Shown piece after piece: positions 19,375-25,626 of a stretch of DNA of 42,479 nt. The stretch covers positions 1-42,479 of the forward strand of contig CACPHA010000008.1 in NCBI GenBank assembly GCA_902633655.1. Reading direction: 5' to 3'. The stretch comes from Paracoccaceae bacterium (GTDB lineage Bacteria > Pseudomonadota > Alphaproteobacteria > Rhodobacterales > Rhodobacteraceae). Made by a program: the position numbers and the translations under genes. How positions within the stretch are numbered: position 1 is the stretch's first letter; each line of letters starts with the position of its first letter. The notes under the pieces are model-generated. The model saw nothing but the letters and a program-made list of their open reading frames with translations. It did no database searches and was not told the origin of the DNA.

Positions 19375-20073
19375 TTAAGTTTTTCCAAGATAAGCGGAAA
19401 GAAGTTCTGATGGACTACTAAATAAGGCAGCAGTTTCTTTTGGTGGCTCGACAAAACCTGTATGCATAAATATCGTTTTGATAGCGATGCGCTTAGCATC
19501 TAATACATCATGTGTAACCATTATCACAGTTGTTTGCTTCTCCGCTGCAATCTCTGAGACTAAATCGAGCATATCTTGCTTTAGTGCTGGTCCTAAAGCG
19601 GAAAATGGTTCATCCAATAAAAGGATTGGCTTATCTTGTAATAAGACACGGGCAAGGGCTGCTCGGCTTTGTTGCCCACCGGAAAGTGCAGATGGTTTTT
19701 TCGCGGCATGCTTTGCCAGCCCTACTCGATCTAACGCATTGTTAATGGTTTGTTTCTGTTGCGGACTCAAATTTTTTTGAGTTGTCAATGCTAATGCCAC
19801 ATTTCGTTCAACGCTTAAATGCGGAAAAAGATTATTTTCTTGAAACAATATAGCGATGGGACGTTTCGCAGGAGGATCGTTTGAAATATTCCGTTTCGAC
19901 CAGAGGATTTGACCGGAAGAAAGCTTCTGAAATCCGGCTAGAAGTGCTAGCAGAGTGGATTTGCCACCACCAGAGGGTCCGATCAGGGCGTAAATAGCCG
20001 GTTCAAGTGGTGGAAGGTCGACAAGCAGAGTAAAATCTCTGTTTGTTGCCATCAAATTACTTATCTCAAGCAT
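19375..20073 (-). CDS. thiQ: Thiamine ABC transporter ATP-binding protein
   Basis: ATPase that powers thiamine uptake with ThiP and ThiB. It shows Walker A GPSGGGKST, signature LSGGQQSRAALARV, Walker B ILLLDEPFSALG and the switch histidine MVTHD. A longer frame starts at 20154, but its extra 27 residues are a readthrough of thiP sequence. The ATG at 20073 (MLEISNLMA) overlaps the thiP stop by 8 bp and gives 232 aa, the usual ThiQ length. The operon position after thiB and thiP and the upstream TPP riboswitch support thiamine as the substrate. Confidence 0.93.
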   Translation of the reverse strand: MLEISNLMATNRDFTLLVDLPPLEPAIYALIGPSGGGKSTLLALLAGFQKLSSGQILWSKRNISNDPPAKRPIAILFQENNLFPHLSVERNVALALTTQKNLSPQQKQTINNALDRVGLAKHAAKKPSALSGGQQSRAALARVLLQDKPILLLDEPFSALGPALKQDMLDLVSEIAAEKQTTVIMVTHDVLDAKRIAIKTIFMHTGFVEPPKETAALFSSPSELLSAYLGKT

Positions 20074-21574
20074 ACCACTGGCCCCATTTTTCAAAAATCC
20101 AAAATAATCCAACACTGATGCAAAGTAAGAGAATTGCAGCAGAAGCGGCCTCATCCATCCTGTACGACCCCATGAGTTGATACAACTTCAAGGGTAGCGT
20201 TGCTTTTTCAGCAACCCCAAATAAGGCGATGACGCCGAGGTCACCCATCGACAAGGCTGCCGTTAGGCCTGCTGCAAAACCTATTGGTCGCTTGAGTCGA
20301 GGCAAGAGCACCCAACGCAATTTTGCCCATGGGCCCAGCCGCAGCGCCTCCGATAAATTTGCAAAATTCCTTTGAGTAGTTTCGACTTCTGGCCTAAGGA
20401 TGCGCAAAACGAACGGCAGACTCATCAGTGCATTTACACAGAGTGTGACTATCACTGCAATATCAAATGGATTTACATATGGCCTTACAATTAAAAACAG
20501 GCCCGTTCCTAAAACCAGTGGCGAGACTGCAATGCCCAATGTAGCGACTAGTTCTCCTACTCGCGTAGCCAATGGCAAAGCAACTACTAGACATATTCCA
20601 GTAGCTCCTAGCGCAATTAAAATAGACCTTAATGCAGCACTCCAAACAGACCCTGGCAGATCCCAGATACCAGATGCGCCTTGAACTAAAAGCAATAGGA
20701 GAGGTAGGAACAAAAAGCCTACAAAAAATAAAATCACTACGAAATCTAACATGCTTTCGCCCAAACATCGAGATACGGCAACAAAAGGTCTGTCCAGGCC
20801 CAATCCCATCACATCGTTTTGTGCAAAGCTTAGCGCAGTCAGTGCCGCCGTCATCGAAAGAGTTAATTGCATCAGCCCAAGTAATGCCGCAGCTGCAAAA
20901 TCAAAATCAAATCTGATAGCTTGATAAATAGCAAGTTCAATCGTTGTACTCTTAGGACCTCCACCCAAGGTTAAAGCAACAGCAAAACTTGACAGGCAAA
21001 TAACAAAAATAATGGCGAACGCCGATGGCGCAATTTTGCATAACATAGGAAATTCGATAAATCTAAAACGCGGCCACGCACCAAACCCAAGACTTTGCCC
21101 AAGACGAATACGCTCATTGGGTAGAGATTGCCAACCGAAAAGCAACATACGCGTAGCGAGAGGCAAATTGAAAAAGACATGAGCAAGCAATACTCCCTGA
21201 AACCCGTAGATTGAAATTTTTCCAAGTCCCAAAAACATCAAAATACCGTTCAAAACACCATTTTGACCAAAAACCGCAATTAATCCAAGAACAGCGACTA
21301 TTACAGGTAAGATAAACGGTGCACCTAATAACATGACGACCAGATTACGACCTCGAAACTCCGTACGAGCTAAAGCTCTAGCGAGAGGCACCGCTAAAAT
21401 TACAGATAGAAAAGCCGAAAAAAATGCCTGTTTGATAGTGAACCTTAATGCCGACCATTCAGGCGAGCCGAAACTGGTCGAGTGAGTGGCCTCCCGCCAA
21501 ACAAAAATAATCGGCAAAAATACAAATGCCGAAACGGCAATGCATGCCGTTATTTGGATAGAGCGCGGCGCCAT
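20066..21574 (-). CDS. thiP: Thiamine ABC transporter permease
   Basis: A 502-residue inner-membrane permease made of two fused binding-protein-dependent transport domains, as is typical for ThiP. Each half has an EAA-like coupling loop (around FIEFPMLCKIAPSAF in the first, LLPRLKRPIGFAAGL in the second). Other landmarks are LLGAPFILPVIVAVLGL and GGGPKSTTIELAIYQ. The start overlaps the end of thiB by 25 bp and a GAGGA sits immediately before the ATG, an unusually tight spacing; translation is probably coupled to thiB. The 3' end overlaps thiQ by 8 bp. Confidence 0.93.
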   Translation of the reverse strand: MAPRSIQITACIAVSAFVFLPIIFVWREATHSTSFGSPEWSALRFTIKQAFFSAFLSVILAVPLARALARTEFRGRNLVVMLLGAPFILPVIVAVLGLIAVFGQNGVLNGILMFLGLGKISIYGFQGVLLAHVFFNLPLATRMLLFGWQSLPNERIRLGQSLGFGAWPRFRFIEFPMLCKIAPSAFAIIFVICLSSFAVALTLGGGPKSTTIELAIYQAIRFDFDFAAAALLGLMQLTLSMTAALTALSFAQNDVMGLGLDRPFVAVSRCLGESMLDFVVILFFVGFLFLPLLLLLVQGASGIWDLPGSVWSAALRSILIALGATGICLVVALPLATRVGELVATLGIAVSPLVLGTGLFLIVRPYVNPFDIAVIVTLCVNALMSLPFVLRILRPEVETTQRNFANLSEALRLGPWAKLRWVLLPRLKRPIGFAAGLTAALSMGDLGVIALFGVAEKATLPLKLYQLMGSYRMDEAASAAILLLCISVGLFWIFEKWGQWYA

Positions 21575-22530
21575 TCCTCAATTGCCTCATCTCTTAGAGA
21601 AGCTGCTTCATCTTCTGAATAAAAGAGAACCTTGCTTGGTAATGGCAGTTCCTTGAAGTCTTTTGGCCATTCAGACTTAGGTAAGGCTGCTGGGAGCGAC
21701 CAGTTGCCGGTTGGTATCAAATTCTGGAATGTATCTGTAAGAATAAACGCCAGAAAGTCATCTGCCAATTCCGGATTGTCAGTTCCCTCAAGCTTGGCAG
21801 CCAATTCCATCATTAAATAATGACCTTCAGGGAAAATTAATGCTTTTTTAGTACGGTCACCTTCTGCAACGATATGATATGCAGGTGAAGTGGTATACGA
21901 CAGTACCATATCCGCTTCACCCTCCGTGAAGAGGCCATAGGATTCCGACCAACCTCTAGTAACAGTTAATATTTTAGGCGCCAGTTTTTCCCATGCACTC
22001 TCAGCACGATCCCCGTAAACTGCCTTTATCCAAAGAATTAGTGCTAATCCAGAAATGGAACTTCGTGGATCTTGGATTACCAGCGAAAATTTCTCTTTGG
22101 AAGATACGAGTTCTTCAAATGAAGCAGGTGCATTTGAAAGTTTTTCTGCATTATAAATGAACGCTGTATGACTATAATTGAACGGCAAAAAGACATCGTC
22201 CGTCCAATTAATAGGTAACGTCAATTTAGAATAATCTTGCCCATGGGGAGCAAATAAATCAGTTTCACGTGCCTTTTTGGTAACGTCCGTATTCAAACCT
22301 ATTACTACATCGGCATATGTTCGAGAGCCTTCGAGAATGATCCGTGCCAGGACATCGCCTGTCTCAAACTGCAGATCACAGTCACACTCTTTTTCAAAGG
22401 CGGCCTCAATTGACGGCCCTGGCCCCCATTCAGAAGCAAAATAATCAGGCGCATAGACTGTAAGAACATCTGTATCGGAAAACGCCATACCGGCTGTCAA
22501 CATTCCTGCTGCAAAAATAAAAGGTTTAAT
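21550..22530 (-). CDS. thiB: Thiamine-binding periplasmic protein, apparent ATT start
   Basis: Periplasmic solute-binding protein that delivers thiamine or its phosphates to ThiP/ThiQ. The mature protein begins DTDVLTVYAPDYFASEWGPG, characteristic of ThiB, with VVIGLNTDV and LPFNYSHTAFIYN further on. From the first ATG (22503) only half a signal peptide is present. Reading in the same frame from an ATT at 22530 gives a complete signal peptide (IKPFIFAAGMLTAGMAFS), and GGAGGA lies 6 nt before that ATT. I therefore take ATT as the start (326 aa). An ATG at 22536 is in the same frame but meets a stop after three codons and touches the ribosome site, so it is not used. The operon lies under a TPP riboswitch. 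Confidence 0.88.
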   Translation of the reverse strand: MKPFIFAAGMLTAGMAFSDTDVLTVYAPDYFASEWGPGPSIEAAFEKECDCDLQFETGDVLARIILEGSRTYADVVIGLNTDVTKKARETDLFAPHGQDYSKLTLPINWTDDVFLPFNYSHTAFIYNAEKLSNAPASFEELVSSKEKFSLVIQDPRSSISGLALILWIKAVYGDRAESAWEKLAPKILTVTRGWSESYGLFTEGEADMVLSYTTSPAYHIVAEGDRTKKALIFPEGHYLMMELAAKLEGTDNPELADDFLAFILTDTFQNLIPTGNWSLPAALPKSEWPKDFKELPLPSKVLFYSEDEAASLRDEAIEEWRRALSK

Positions 22531-22532
22531 TT

Positions 22533-22563
22533 CTCATCCTCCAAAATTTTCTAACGGAGTGAG
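22533..22563 (-). promoter_or_regulatory. Hairpin that can mask the thiB ribosome site
   Basis: In the mRNA sense, CTCACTCC, a 13-nt loop and GGAGGATGAG can pair as CTCC with GGAG and CTCA with TGAG, with a 2-nt bulge. The right arm contains the thiB Shine-Dalgarno. This would make the TPP riboswitch just upstream act on translation. Pairing is seen by eye; the switching model is an inference. Confidence 0.65.
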
Positions 22564-22579
22564 CTAAGCTAATGCCTAA

Positions 22580-22663
22580 TACCTTTCCTCCGCCGATGCT
22601 AGTCGGTTCAGGTTCAACGGGTTCGTATAGTCATCTCAGCCCATTATTGGCACCCCGAGGTAA
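22580..22663 (-). ncRNA. TPP riboswitch (THI element) upstream of thiB
   Basis: The minus strand reads the classic THI-box order: CTCGGGGTGCC, then GGGCTGAGA, a variable stem, ACCCGTTGAACCTGA, and finally ATCGGCGGAGGAAAGG. These are the conserved thiamine-pyrophosphate-binding segments, all present in the right order and spacing. The element lies about 50 nt upstream of thiB and should repress thiBPQ when TPP is plentiful. No run of T after a strong hairpin is seen, so translational control is more likely than termination. Confidence 0.95.
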
Positions 22664-22872
22664 CTTTAAACTAAACGAAAAATAACTGAGCGCAATAGTA
22701 ACGTGATTACTCTTGTAATATTTCTGAAATAGCGTGATTGGTCATTAGCCATAAATTTGTCATACCGGAAGCCCCAAGTCTCTGTTCACTCAAGGGTTTC
22801 CTGTTGGCTACGAATATCCAATTTCAATAGGTAAGCTTGCGCCATGCGCGCCGCAGAGGTAGACGCTGGGGA

Positions 22873-23217
22873 ATGCGCAAATATCTCGACATATCCCTCA
22901 CCATGGTCGTGACGACCGTCCTAACCGCCGCGATGCTCTGGCCACTTGAGGCGCCACCCCCAGCGCCCGAGGGGAGCGACAAGCTCATACACTTCATTGC
23001 CTTCGCGGCTCTCGCCTTCCCGCTGGCCCGCACTGGTCGGTTTGGGTTGATACCCGTCCTCATCGGTGCGAGCGCCTTTGGCGGCTTAATTGAGCTGATA
23101 CAGCCCACCTTCAACCGCAGCGCAGAGTTAAGTGACTGGGTCGCAGATACGTTCGGCGTGCTTATCGGACTTGGCCTTGGCTTGGCGTATCGGCGCGTCA
23201 GGCAGCACCGGTCTTAA
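22873..23217 (+). CDS. VanZ-like membrane protein
   Basis: A 114-residue protein with about four hydrophobic segments and the VanZ-type signature DKLIHFIAFAALAF followed by GGLIELIQPTFNRSAELSDW and VADTFGVLIGLGLG. The histidine after DK and the N-R-S-x-E-x-x-D-W motif are family hallmarks. The function of this family outside glycopeptide resistance is unknown; roseobacters often carry such a gene. The stretch is strikingly GC-rich (44 of 60 bases at 22921-22980), unlike its AT-rich neighbours, so it is probably transferred. A frame extends upstream to TTG at 22837, but the ATG at 22873 is preferred. Confidence 0.78.
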   Translation: MRKYLDISLTMVVTTVLTAAMLWPLEAPPPAPEGSDKLIHFIAFAALAFPLARTGRFGLIPVLIGASAFGGLIELIQPTFNRSAELSDWVADTFGVLIGLGLGLAYRRVRQHRS

Positions 23218-23263
23218 GGGGCGCATGTCCCCCCTGACTTGCGCTCAAAACTTGTCCGTAATC

Positions 23264-23457
23264 TCAGTTGTGGCGAAGGTTCGAGACTTGAGAGATCTCC
23301 GCCAGAAATCCATCTACCGAGCCGCAATCAAAGCGCAGGGCCCTTGAGGGCACAGAGTTCACTTTGCCTCGCTGGGCTTGAATGTTGATCGCGTCAGCCA
23401 GCTGGATTTCTCCACCGCTGCCCGCGGGCAAGTCTCACAGCACATCAAAGATATCTG
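23264..23457 (-). pseudogene. C-terminal fragment of galU-like gene
   Basis: The minus strand encodes DIFDVL, an in-frame TGA, then DLPAGSGGEIQLADAI and LRFDCGSVDGFLAEI, ending at a TGA (23264-23266). GEIQL-DAI and F-DCGS-x-x-GFL are signatures of UTP-glucose-1-phosphate uridylyltransferase near its C-terminus. The 5' part is missing: the fragment ends exactly where the IS3 element begins at 23458, and no further galU sequence is seen on the other side of the element. It is therefore a dead relic, GC-rich like the VanZ gene beside it. Confidence 0.7.
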
Positions 23458-23484
23458 TGAACTTCGTCCCTTTTTCCGGACAGT
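23458..23484. repeat. IS3 element terminal inverted repeat (left)
   Basis: Begins TGAACTTCGTCCC and ends CCGGACAGT. It matches the reverse complement of 24723-24749 at 22 of 27 positions and marks the orfB end of the element. Confidence 0.82.
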
Positions 23485-23497
23485 TTCACTATTAACC

Positions 23498-24380
23498 CTA
23501 CGCGGCCATTTTCCAAGTCATATCTTCAAAAGCCTGCAAAGGTGTTTGGTAGCCAATACTAGAATGCCTGCGTTGTCGGTTGTAGAAGACCTCGATGTAT
23601 TCGAAGATTGCAGCCATGGCCTAAGCGCGGGTTCTGAACTTCTGACGGTGCACCAACTCCTTTTTAAGTGAAGCAAAGAAGCTCTCCATCGGCGCGTTGT
23701 CGAGGCACTCGCCCTTTCGGCTCATGGATTGAGTAAGGCCCCCTTTGTTGCTCGGTTTGCGATATCCCCCCAGCGTACTGACTTCCCCTGTCGCTGTGAT
23801 GTATCAACTCAGGAACGGGCCCTCTGCGGCCCAATGCCATTTTGAGAGACTCACAGCAGAGTTCCGCACGCATGTGATTCTCCATTGCCCATCCGACAAT
23901 TTCCGGCGAGGCAATATCTTTAATTCCAGCCAAGTAAAGTCAGCCCTCATCCATGTCGATATAGGTGATATCCGCCAACCAGACTGTATTTGGTGTCTGG
24001 CAGTGAAACTTCTGTTCCAGCAAATTTGGTGAAGGTTTCAGTTTATGATTGCTGTCGGTAGTTACCGGCTTTTGACGCCTACGCAAAAGCGGAGACACTT
24101 TGTTTTCTCTCATTATTCTGGCCACAAGCCGTTCAGAGACAATCTATCCATCTGCCAGTAAGTCCATATGAATACGCGCGGACCCGTAGCACTTCTTAGT
24201 GGCTTTGAAGAAGATTTTGATTTTGGGGAGCAGCTCCTCATCTCGAGCCTTTCGGTCGGCTTGACACTGATCCCTAGTAGGTTGGCTGGCCCGAAAGCCA
24301 TAGAACCAACCCCGGGAGGCCTCAAGGAGCCGACATAATGGGGAAATCGCATATTGCGCTACGGGCAGTGATGAAAGCTC
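23498..24380 (-). pseudogene. IS3 orfB transposase, multiply broken
   Basis: Remnant of the DDE-type transposase of an IS3-family element. Recognisable parts are TPNTVWLADITYIDMDEG (first Asp region), [13 protein letters not shown] (second Asp), and [17 protein letters not shown] with the catalytic Glu, followed by FIEYIEVFYNRQR-like sequence and the terminal TWKMAA. The frame is interrupted by in-frame stops at 24144-24146, 23940-23942 and 23621-23623. There is a frameshift near 23740 and another upstream of about 24150. The enzyme cannot be made, so the element can move only with help in trans. Confidence 0.87.
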
Positions 24381-24389
24381 GCTTGTTCA

Positions 24390-24686
24390 TCATAGCTTCA
24401 CCGCCCTTGTCGCGAAAAAAGCGGATGCTTTGTGCAAAATCTCCACTTCCGGAGCCAAACGCTTATTGTCTTTGCGAAGGCGACCCAATTCTGCCGCATC
24501 AGCTTTCTGACGCCGCTTCGCTTCGGCAGAGCCAAACGCCTCAATCTCAAGCCGCCACGACTTAAGCTGCGTGCCTGTTATTCCAAGCTCCTTGGCTACG
24601 CTGCCTTGAGTTGCGCTAGGTGCATAAAGCCGATCAACGCCGCCTACCTTGGAATCGTCGGTATATGTTCTTCGATGTTGTCCCAT
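24390..24686 (-). CDS. IS3 orfA (helix-turn-helix) protein
   Basis: A 98-residue protein that in intact elements binds the ends and is joined to OrfB by programmed frameshifting. It shows the helix-turn-helix segment GSVAKELGITGTQLKSWRLE and the C-terminal leucine-zipper-like RLRKDNKRLAPEVEILHKAS typical of IS3 OrfA. The frame is open, but its partner orfB is destroyed. It starts 63 bp inside the right inverted repeat. Confidence 0.83.
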   Translation of the reverse strand: MGQHRRTYTDDSKVGGVDRLYAPSATQGSVAKELGITGTQLKSWRLEIEAFGSAEAKRRQKADAAELGRLRKDNKRLAPEVEILHKASAFFATRAVKL

Positions 24687-24722
24687 TTAGTGCCCCTTTT
24701 ATGGACAGGGGTAAAGTACCCC

Positions 24723-24749
24723 AATGTCCGGGAACAGCGAGGAAGTTCA
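24723..24749. repeat. IS3 element terminal inverted repeat (right)
   Basis: Ends GAGGAAGTTCA. It is the imperfect inverted partner of 23458-23484 and marks the orfA end of the element. Confidence 0.82.
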
Positions 24750-24840
24750 TGTAGCACCGAAACACTTTTGAATCTCACGTCTCGTTAATAGGCGGACGCA
24801 TCCGTGCTCCCGCTGTCAGATATTATCAAAACGCTCTCAA

Positions 24841-25047
24841 ATGCAGTGTTGGAAAGCAGCACTTAACAGAAAACGCGTCTGTATGTTCCATGGTGGCAAT
24901 TCTACAGGCCCAGTCACAGAAGATGGTAGAAAGCATTGTGCGATAGCTAAAACTATGCATAGATATGAAACTAGAAAACCTCGTGAATATGGGTCTAAAA
25001 AGTTCAGGGAGCTAAAGGCTCTGTTTGCTAGTACGTATTTGGGGTGA
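24841..25047 (+). CDS. Small HGG-STGP motif protein, possibly a fragment
   Basis: A 68-residue reading frame with CMFHGGNSTGPVTEDGRKHC, AIAKTMHRYETRKPRE and a C-terminal leucine-rich helix. Short proteins with an HGG-x-STGP-x-T-x-x-G-R pattern occur near mobile and phage genes in proteobacteria; I know no function. The pattern implies a real, though perhaps truncated, gene rather than chance coding. It sits between the IS3 element and the SxtJ-like gene and ends 19 bp before the latter's start. Confidence 0.5.
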   Translation: MQCWKAALNRKRVCMFHGGNSTGPVTEDGRKHCAIAKTMHRYETRKPREYGSKKFRELKALFASTYLG

Positions 25048-25066
25048 ATATGCAGAAATTAAAATT

Positions 25067-25462
25067 ATGATCAGGGATTTTTTATTTTTAGAACGTCAAG
25101 TAGGACTAATCCTCTCGTTAGTCTTCTTGTTTATGTTTATCTATACTGATTTTTTTAGCCATAAAAGTTTTAATTACAATTTAATTTTTCTGTTTTGCTC
25201 TGTGGTAACAGGGTTAATTGCGATTATTCGTCCTGTATGGCTAAGCACTATTTCGATAATTTGGATGCAAATAGGTAAATTAATGAGTAAATTAATTAAC
25301 CCAGTTTTAATTTTACTAATCTATTTAATTAGCATTATACCTACTGCGTTTTTGTTGAAATTATTCCGTATTGATCTTTTAGATGTAAATCGCGAACCAG
25401 GCACAGACTCATATTGGCAAAAACCTCCCAATGTGGAACAAGATATGACCAAGCAATTTTAA
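25067..25462 (+). CDS. SxtJ-like small membrane protein
   Basis: A 131-residue protein with about three hydrophobic segments followed by a polar tail (FRIDLLDVNREPGTDSYWQK). The RIDLLD...R-x-x-S-YW pattern at the end of a short membrane protein, together with the genes that follow, matches the SxtJ-like family known from the saxitoxin cluster and from many carbamoyltransferase loci. Its function is unknown. Frames continue upstream to a TTG at 25025, but the ATG at 25067 overlaps (ATGA) the end of a six-codon leader frame at 25050-25070 that has its own GGGGTG ribosome-like site, so coupling to that mini-frame is possible. It is the first gene of the carbamoyltransferase module. Confidence 0.68.
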   Translation: MIRDFLFLERQVGLILSLVFLFMFIYTDFFSHKSFNYNLIFLFCSVVTGLIAIIRPVWLSTISIIWMQIGKLMSKLINPVLILLIYLISIIPTAFLLKLFRIDLLDVNREPGTDSYWQKPPNVEQDMTKQF

Positions 25463-25475
25463 TTGGGGTTTGTAC

Positions 25476-25625
25476 GTGGGTTTTTTACTAGAGATATTAT
25501 ACTATATTATCAAAAGAAAAAAAATATGGATGCTTCCACCATTAATTGTGGGGTTACTTGTTGGTGGATTATTAATATTCGCAGAAGGCAGTGCCCTGGC
25601 GCCGCTGATTTATTCATTATTTTGA
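25476..25625 (+). CDS. DUF5989-like small membrane protein (49 aa)
   Basis: A very short protein starting at GTG (25476), with sequence GFLLEILYYIIKRKKIWMLP, a long hydrophobic helix and the end EGSALAPLIYSLF. The pattern of a basic KKIW-x-LP segment, one membrane helix, and an EGSALAP-x-IY-x-LF tail is that of DUF5989, a family of about 50 residues almost always found beside SxtJ-like and carbamoyltransferase genes. It lies 13 bp after the SxtJ-like gene and 1 bp before the carbamoyltransferase ATG. The function is unknown; a membrane anchor or partner for the carbamoyltransferase is a reasonable guess. Confidence 0.78.
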   Translation: MGFLLEILYYIIKRKKIWMLPPLIVGLLVGGLLIFAEGSALAPLIYSLF

Positions 25626-25626
25626 A

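Larger units (their letters stand above)
23458..24749 (-). mobile_element. Decayed IS3-family insertion sequence, 1292 bp
   Basis: The element carries an intact-looking orfA and a broken orfB on the minus strand, bounded by 27-bp imperfect inverted repeats (22 of 27 matching) that begin TGAACTTC. A size of 1.29 kb is right for the IS3 family. No target duplication is evident in the few bases on either side, so it may be old or one end may have been rearranged. It is GC-rich relative to the glycan genes that follow. Confidence 0.88.

Noticed and set aside
22525-22536. ATG-AGA-AAT-TAA mini frame at the thiB start
   Set aside because: The ATG abuts the ribosome site with no spacing and stops after three codons; more likely by-product of the ATT start context than a leader peptide.
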